A DNA stretch of 64,000 nt, from assembly GCF_001053095.1 (NCBI RefSeq), contig NZ_CGBP01000009.1:81218-145217 (forward strand), in the 5' to 3' direction. Under the pieces are notes generated by a model. It searched no databases and was not told where the DNA came from. It saw only the letters and a program-made list of their open reading frames with translations. This DNA is from Yersinia similis. GTDB lineage: Bacteria; Pseudomonadota; Gammaproteobacteria; Enterobacterales; Enterobacteriaceae. The position numbers and the translations under genes were made by a program. Shown one piece after another: positions 58,533-64,000 of the stretch. The first letter of the stretch is position 1. Each line of letters opens with the position of its first letter.

Positions 58533-61500
58533 TTACCTTAATTTAGTGAAAACATCAGGGAACATTTCTTTATTAAGCCTGATAAGATCTTTAATGGTTG
58601 AAGGTGGAGCGTTGGTATAGTTACGAAGATCTCGTATATCTTTTGCTAATAGATCTCTTGCCGTTCCAGTAAACGGACCTTTCATAGTTGGTATTAATTT
58701 ATGTTCAGCTCTTGGAAGGGCTATGGATGGAGCTGTTTTAGGATCATAACCAGATATAACTTGGCCTGCTGGGTGCTTTTGAGCGGCATGGTGAATATCC
58801 AACCCGTCACCAACTTTTGAACGCCGCTGTAAATCATCAAAAGTCCCTACTTCATATTTATTGGTAGGACAACCCGCCAGCCCCAGCGGATCCACCCAGC
58901 TCACCGGATTATGCACATACCCGTACGGGTTTAATCCCCCCGCCAGCCCTATCGGGTCCGGGCATAGATATTGCCCCGTCTCGCCATCATAGTAGCGGAA
59001 CCGGTTGTAATGCAACCCGGATTCTGCATCCGCGTACTGACCCGCAAAACGCAGGTTACAGCTGACCCGATCCTCATCATTCGCCGCCTGTCGCCATAAT
59101 TCCGCCTGCCCCCAGGTGCTCAGACGGCTCGCCCACACCACCTTGCCCTGCTCATTCAGCAACTCCCGCGGCGTACCCAGAGGGTCCGCCACCACATAAT
59201 GCAGTTTGCCTTGCGCATAGCGGGCCATCGGCGTTAATCCGCCCGGCGCATACAGCCAGTGGATCCCCTGCTCATACGCCACCGTGCCGTCGGCATACAC
59301 CGGCACCTCTTCGATTAACTGGTCGCCGCTCCACAGGTACGCGTAACCGGCCAGTGATGCCGTGGCCGGACCGGTGGAAGGCGCGTCCATCTCATTGAGC
59401 GGCGGGGTATCCACTACCCGCAGTTTTCGAATACGTCGCCCAAAGGCATCATAACCGTAGCGCCAGCGCGCCCCCGTCGGCGTGATCAATTCGGATAACT
59501 GATCCTGCTCATTCCAGCGATAACGCCACAGCTGTGGCCGGTAGCCGTCTTTTTGGCTGCGTTTCTCCACCAGTCGCCCGCCAGCATCGTAACGGTACTG
59601 ACTGTCACCGCGCTTCACCACCCGGCCCGCCTGCTGTTGCTGGCTCGCCTGCGCCAAAACCGCCTGTGCCCCACGCGGTAAACAGCGATGCTCGCGCAGG
59701 TTCTGGTTCACATCGTAGCTAAACTGCTCCTGCAACGGCAAAAAACCACCAAAATCAGCGCGGACGACCTGGTCATTGCGATCATACTGGTACTGCGTTT
59801 TACCCCAACGCCCGTCATCCATCCCCACCACGTTATAAGCCCGGTCATACTGCCAACTGCGGTTGACCGCACTGCCGTGCAAGGCCGGGCTCTCCGGGGC
59901 GATCAACTGTTGCTGGAATAATGCCGAGTTACGCCCGGCCGCCTGATGGGCCAACAGCCCGCTCGGGGTATAATTGCAGGCCTGAATAAACCCGGCTGCG
60001 CTTTCACGTACCGTCTCCCGCCCCAACCGGTCATGCTGCAACGCCAGGGGCTGATGGCCCGCCAGCTGTAGCCGGGTCAGTTCGCCCTGTGCACCGTACA
60101 CAAACGCCAGCCCCAGCTCACCCACCTGTCGGGCAACAGGGGTACCGTTTAGCGCATCCCACTGATGCCGCACCTCCCGGCCATTCAGCCGCTCCGCAAC
60201 CAACTGACCCGCCTCGTCGTAATCAAACTCCACCACCGCATCCGCATTGGTCGCGCTCAGCAGACGACCGGCACGGTCATAACCGTAGCTGACCGTGCCA
60301 ACCAGCGTGGAACTCAGTGCATCGCAGTGCCAGGTCTGCTGCGCCAGCACCTGATCCTGCATCGAGTAGTGCCAGCGAACAAGGCGCTGATCCGGGTAAC
60401 GCGCCCCGATACGCCGCCCCACCGCATCATACTGATAATGAACCGTGCGCCCGGTAAAATCGGTTTCGCTGATCACCTGCCCGGCCCGATCACGGGTATA
60501 GCGATAGGTGTCACCTGACGCATTGGTCACCTGATTCAGGCGCGTCAGTGTGTCATAGCCGAAGGTCAGCCGCTGCCCGTCCGGGCGTATCAGGCCGGTC
60601 AGTAAATCAAAACCCCCGTATTCGTAACGGGTGGTTTTCCCCGCGCCATCGGTCAGCGCGGCAATACGCTTCTCGCTGTCATAGGCGATGGCCTGCTCCA
60701 CGCCATCCGGCAACGATACCTGGCTCAGGCTGCCTGCCGGGCTGGCATGCTGTGGGCTGTAGCCATAGCGGGTTATCTGATTCAGCGGATCCTGCGTTTC
60801 CAGCAACCGGCCAAAAATATCCTGCGCCAGCAGCGTGACACCGCCATCCGGCGCAATAACCTCATTGACCTGCTGCTGAGCATTATAACGGTAGCGCCAC
60901 TCTGTGCCGTCGGGCAGAATGTGCCGCACCCGTTCACCCTGTTCGCTGTAACGGTATTCCTGTCGTCGCCCCTGTGGATCAACCTGATTGCACAGCTCCC
61001 CGTGCTCCCCATACCAGAATCGCCAGCACTGGTTATCAGGCTGGGTACTTTGCGTGATTTGCCCGAAGCCATTGTAATCGTAACGGTAAGTCTCCCCCGC
61101 GGGCGTAATGACCTGCTCGACCTCACCAAATGTATTACGCCGGAATTCAGTCGTGCGCCCTAACGCATCGGTTTCAGACAACTTATTACTGAACGCCCAT
61201 TCAGTGAGATGCTCGCGTCCCAGTGGATCGACTTCACGGATCACCTGACCTTCCGTGTTATACCAAAATTGGGTCTCTCCCCCTTCAGCATCCTGATAGG
61301 TGGTACAGCGGGCCCTGTCGTCATAGAAAAAACGATCCTGATAATGCCCACTGGCAGTACGGGTGGACAACACCCTGCCCAGGGTGTCGTATTGAAGATA
61401 AGCATCGGTCTTGTCGGTATCATGCCAGCGGATCATATGACCGGCGGCATTATAGGCATGGGAAAGGTGGGTAAACTGGAACGTATTACATTCAGCCAGT

Positions 61501-63035
61501 AAACCGTTTTCAGCGTAGCGACATGTCACCAGCCACTGACGTTGTGTGCCGGTCACCAGTTCGATCAACGTGAGTTGATGTTGCTGGTAGCTCAGTTCCA
61601 GCGCATAGCCCGCACTGTGATCAAGGCGAATAAGCTGCTGGTCAGCCGAATAGCCCAAACGGATCTGACGACCAAAACGATCACTGATAGCAGATAAACG
61701 GCGCGTATCCCCCTGCCGTTCGGCAAAACTCAGGATTTGCTGGGTTTGTCGGTTAAAAATATGCAGGACACCACTGCGCTGGCCATAAAGCAGGTACTGA
61801 CCTTCATGCAGGTTGACCGATTCAACGTCATCTTCAGGTGCATCGTAGGTCAGTACCACACCTTCATGGTTGCGAAAGCGGATCAGCGAACCGTTGATCG
61901 TCAGTTGCTGTGACCAGTTATCCGCCCATTTATCACCAAAACTGCCTGACAGACTGGCGCTGGAGCGGTAGAGCCGCGTTAAATTGAGGGGTAACTGGCC
62001 GGGGATATCAATCATCGGCCATATTTGTAAAAAATCACCGCTTGCAACATCAACAGGATCACTGGCACACCCCGTTTTTGTTGAGCATTTCCCCTCGATT
62101 TCAACCGATTTCTTTGGCTTGCCGTTGTTCTTTTTCCCTTTCGGCAGAGGCAGAAGACTGGCCACAATGGCGACCCAGCGCAACACCGAACTGCGGCTGT
62201 CTTTCACCGCAAAGACATAGGCCGTTTCTTGGGTTTCAGCGACCGTAGCTGCGCCGCTGTTAATATTGGCATCGCAGGTCGTACGGTGCCCCAGACGGGC
62301 GATTTGCTTGCCGTTGGCATACACCGTTTTCGCCCCTTCGGCAATCACCTGAGGGACGCCGGGATGGTCACTGCAGACAATCGGATCACCAACACGGGCA
62401 ACCGGTTTTCCCTCAAAATTCACATTGGGAGAGCCACCGGTGATCGTCCCTTTATTCTCACCGTACTGGCCCAGGGCTGCACACGTGGCCGCCACGCCTG
62501 CGCCAACAAATCCACCTGCCGCCGCCGCGGCGGCAACCACCACCAACGCGGCCCCGCCTGTTGCGACCACCAACGCCCCCACCGCTACCGCCGCGACAGC
62601 ACCCAGCAGGATCCCCCCTAATACCCCCCACGAACCGAGATCTTTTTTCTGATGCGCAATCGCATCACCCAGACGGGCCGGAGCATCACCGTCTGTCGCC
62701 ACCTTCGCCCATCCCAGCGCGCCAGCCAGAGCATGACCGGCTTTATCACCAACGTAACTCCCCGCTTTCGCGCCGACATACCCGGCGGCTAATCCAACAG
62801 CAAAGGGGGCACCCGCCCCCGTCGCCACTGCATAAGCGCCCATACCCGCCGTTATCGTATAGTTTACGCCCTCGCTTTCCATAAAACCCAGGGCCTGCTC
62901 ATTGAAACGTTCAGCACCGCCAGCATCAGTATCGGGAGGAGAGGCACCCCGTTGTTGCTCCATCACATCCTGACGCAGTGCCGACCGCCCACCTGCTGCT
63001 CCTGCACCACTCCATACGCCTTGTCCAATACTCAT
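58533..63035 (-). CDS. rhs: Rhs-family type VI secretion effector with PAAR domain and C-terminal toxin
   Basis: 1500 residues. Order: N-terminal segment with two hydrophobic regions (about 50-95 and 125-190, Ala/Gly/Val-rich) of the kind bound by EagR chaperones; PAAR domain at about 195-270 (GSPNVNFEGKPVARVGD, CSDHPG, RLGHRTTCDANI); then Rhs/YD repeats (many copies of YxYDxxGR-like motifs) from about 340 to 1330 that build a cocoon; the self-cleavage motif PDPIGLAGGLNPYGYVHNP ending in WVDPLGLAG near 1387; and a 113-residue variable toxin (1388-1500). The toxin has DIHHAAQKHPAG and RAEHKLIP, suggesting an HNH/Endo VII-like nuclease, not proven. PAAR caps the T6SS VgrG spike. The rhs core is GC-rich, the toxin end AT-rich. 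Confidence 0.92.
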   Translation of the reverse strand: MSIGQGVWSGAGAAGGRSALRQDVMEQQRGASPPDTDAGGAERFNEQALGFMESEGVNYTITAGMGAYAVATGAGAPFAVGLAAGYVGAKAGSYVGDKAGHALAGALGWAKVATDGDAPARLGDAIAHQKKDLGSWGVLGGILLGAVAAVAVGALVVATGGAALVVVAAAAAAGGFVGAGVAATCAALGQYGENKGTITGGSPNVNFEGKPVARVGDPIVCSDHPGVPQVIAEGAKTVYANGKQIARLGHRTTCDANINSGAATVAETQETAYVFAVKDSRSSVLRWVAIVASLLPLPKGKKNNGKPKKSVEIEGKCSTKTGCASDPVDVASGDFLQIWPMIDIPGQLPLNLTRLYRSSASLSGSFGDKWADNWSQQLTINGSLIRFRNHEGVVLTYDAPEDDVESVNLHEGQYLLYGQRSGVLHIFNRQTQQILSFAERQGDTRRLSAISDRFGRQIRLGYSADQQLIRLDHSAGYALELSYQQHQLTLIELVTGTQRQWLVTCRYAENGLLAECNTFQFTHLSHAYNAAGHMIRWHDTDKTDAYLQYDTLGRVLSTRTASGHYQDRFFYDDRARCTTYQDAEGGETQFWYNTEGQVIREVDPLGREHLTEWAFSNKLSETDALGRTTEFRRNTFGEVEQVITPAGETYRYDYNGFGQITQSTQPDNQCWRFWYGEHGELCNQVDPQGRRQEYRYSEQGERVRHILPDGTEWRYRYNAQQQVNEVIAPDGGVTLLAQDIFGRLLETQDPLNQITRYGYSPQHASPAGSLSQVSLPDGVEQAIAYDSEKRIAALTDGAGKTTRYEYGGFDLLTGLIRPDGQRLTFGYDTLTRLNQVTNASGDTYRYTRDRAGQVISETDFTGRTVHYQYDAVGRRIGARYPDQRLVRWHYSMQDQVLAQQTWHCDALSSTLVGTVSYGYDRAGRLLSATNADAVVEFDYDEAGQLVAERLNGREVRHQWDALNGTPVARQVGELGLAFVYGAQGELTRLQLAGHQPLALQHDRLGRETVRESAAGFIQACNYTPSGLLAHQAAGRNSALFQQQLIAPESPALHGSAVNRSWQYDRAYNVVGMDDGRWGKTQYQYDRNDQVVRADFGGFLPLQEQFSYDVNQNLREHRCLPRGAQAVLAQASQQQQAGRVVKRGDSQYRYDAGGRLVEKRSQKDGYRPQLWRYRWNEQDQLSELITPTGARWRYGYDAFGRRIRKLRVVDTPPLNEMDAPSTGPATASLAGYAYLWSGDQLIEEVPVYADGTVAYEQGIHWLYAPGGLTPMARYAQGKLHYVVADPLGTPRELLNEQGKVVWASRLSTWGQAELWRQAANDEDRVSCNLRFAGQYADAESGLHYNRFRYYDGETGQYLCPDPIGLAGGLNPYGYVHNPVSWVDPLGLAGCPTNKYEVGTFDDLQRRSKVGDGLDIHHAAQKHPAGQVISGYDPKTAPSIALPRAEHKLIPTMKGPFTGTARDLLAKDIRDLRNYTNAPPSTIKDLIRLNKEMFPDVFTKLR

Positions 63036-63048
63036 CGAGTCCCTCGCA

Positions 63049-63519
63049 TTACTCTGTGGCGGCTTTTCCTGACACTGCCGGGTCCCGTAACTGGAATGTG
63101 CTCATCAACACACGGATTTGTTGCCGCTGTTCATCGCTCATCGTGCCGGGGATCGTCGCGGTAAACACCAACACCTTGGGGGAGAGATCAAGTAGCATCA
63201 TTAATTGATGGATGGCCCCTTGTGGCGATGACCAACTGAATTCAGACACGATGGTTTTACCCGCCGGATGGGGCTGTTCTTCCTGATTAATGTGCTGATA
63301 ATCCTTCAACTGCCTCGACAGGCTGGCTATCTCACTCACGGCAAACTGACTAAATGACATGCCCCACGGAATAACATCTCTGGAGATGGTGAAACTGATA
63401 CCACTTTTATCGTTATCGGCGGCACTCAACACCAAAACACTCAGGTCTTTCCAGGCAGCAGGGAGCGCAATCGCGCCCTCGTTAAAATGAAACAGGGAGA
63501 GTTCATTCGGTTCAGTCAT
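63049..63519 (-). CDS. eagR: EagR (DUF1795/DcrB-like) chaperone of the Rhs effector
   Basis: 156 residues without signal peptide. Its beginning (LSLFHFNEGAIALPAAWKDLS) and later ISFTISRDVIPWGMSFSQF match DUF1795 effector-associated proteins. EagR dimers shield the hydrophobic N-terminal helices of PAAR-Rhs effectors and load them on VgrG. It lies between vgrG and rhs, 13 bases from the latter, which is the expected position. Confidence 0.88.
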   Translation of the reverse strand: MTEPNELSLFHFNEGAIALPAAWKDLSVLVLSAADNDKSGISFTISRDVIPWGMSFSQFAVSEIASLSRQLKDYQHINQEEQPHPAGKTIVSEFSWSSPQGAIHQLMMLLDLSPKVLVFTATIPGTMSDEQRQQIRVLMSTFQLRDPAVSGKAATE

Positions 63520-63583
63520 TATTTTTCTCTTATTAATCGCGCGTCAGGCATCCTTATTATTCCGGATGCCATACATCATGTTG

Positions 63584-64000
63584 TTATTTGTTCAGATTAA
63601 TCACCGGGGCATTAATAAATACGCCTTCGGCATCAAGTTGAATGCTGGAACCGGCAAATTTGATCACAATATGGGTGGTCGTCATGCTTATTTCGCCCGG
63701 CCCGACTTTGAGCGTAATGTCATCCGAGGCTTCGTAACGCTGTGTTCCCGGCCCACTTTTACCCGCCTTAGCCTTAACCTGAACCGCATTGGCATCGGTA
63801 CTGCGCAGGGTACAAATATTTTCCGACAAACCGCCTTGCTTCACGGTTTTCGTTTCGTTACCCGCCAGAATGTTTAATGTTCGATTTCCCGACTCAACGG
63901 TCAGGGATTGATCATTCTTTACCGTGGTGCTCATGTCCCGCTGCGCATGCATAAACAGCCCTTCGCCGCCTTTGGCATCCTCGAAGCGCATTTCGTTGTA
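63584..64000 (-). CDS. vgrG: VgrG C-terminal part (5' end outside window)
   Basis: 138 codons to the window edge; the frame is open at 64000. YNEMRFEDAKGGEGLFMHAQ is the conserved end of the gp44-like/needle junction of VgrG spikes, followed by NILAGNETKTVKQGG and a C-terminal repetitive beta segment (ITLKVGPGEISMT). It caps the Hcp tube of the type VI secretion system and would carry the PAAR-Rhs effector. The N-terminal part was not seen, so catalytic extensions cannot be excluded, but the C-terminal end is short and looks like a structural VgrG. Confidence 0.88.
   Translation of the reverse strand, partial: YNEMRFEDAKGGEGLFMHAQRDMSTTVKNDQSLTVESGNRTLNILAGNETKTVKQGGLSENICTLRSTDANAVQVKAKAGKSGPGTQRYEASDDITLKVGPGEISMTTTHIVIKFAGSSIQLDAEGVFINAPVINLNK

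Noticed and set aside
59534..62652. Series of plus-strand frames of 60-140 codons opposite rhs
   Set aside because: The GC-rich, repetitive rhs core gives long antisense frames by codon bias; none has a start site or motif.

Overview
The window looks like a chromosomal segment of a Yersinia of the Y. pseudotuberculosis/Y. pestis complex. This rests on near E. coli-like versions of enterobacterial housekeeping genes in familiar order (yhdP-rng-yhdE-mreDCB-csrD; aroQ-accB-accC; yhdT-panF-prmA; dusB-fis), on many ERIC-like and other palindromic intergenic repeats, and on the accessory gene set. Species assignment is inference from remembered sequence similarity; no search was run.

Layout. 1-6.4 kb (minus strand): 3' partial yhdP, rng (RNase G), yhdE (Maf), mreD, mreC, mreB; then csrD. 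9.2-20.5 kb (mostly plus): acuI, msrPQ, aroQ, accBC, a very small secreted protein gene on the minus strand, a three-copy ERIC-like array, yhdT-panF, prmA, dusB-fis with a highly recognisable fis promoter. 20.7-23.1 kb: a hydroxyisobutyrate-dehydrogenase-like gene, a deleted lactonase pseudogene and a slyB-like lipoprotein. 23.3-32.6 kb: respiratory nitrate reductase narGHJI, narK and a divergent narL without narX; a perfect FNR box lies between narK and narL. 33-35.2 kb: tandem cold-shock genes and a coiled-coil protein with an HPD-containing J-like segment. 35.3-37.8 kb: a secreted phytase-like esterase and a YghU-type glutathione transferase. 37.9-44.7 kb (minus): an apparent pentulose uptake/phosphorylation operon (periplasmic binding protein, ABC ATPase, two permeases, FGGY kinase, SIS-domain isomerase). 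45.5-47.7 kb: lpxP (lipid A palmitoleoyl transferase) and a secreted protein. 48-51.4 kb: yjcE antiporter and ghxP purine permease with PurR-like boxes. 51.8-52.3 kb: dinJ-yafQ-like toxin-antitoxin. 52.5-57 kb: ssuEADCB sulfonate operon, with an 8-bp tandem repeat upstream. 57.4-58.1 kb: gene remnants, including a SymE-like one. 58.2-64 kb (minus): a type VI secretion cargo module, vgrG (partial)-eagR-rhs-immunity.

Functional themes: cell-shape and envelope genes, anaerobic nitrate respiration under FNR/Nar control, scavenging of sulfonates, purines and pentuloses, and contact-dependent competition. The most interesting part is the vgrG-eagR-rhs module with its unassigned 113-residue toxin tip and AT-rich immunity gene, next to decaying SymE-like and sugar-isomerase remnants. 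No tRNA, rRNA, CRISPR array, transposase gene or prophage was seen.
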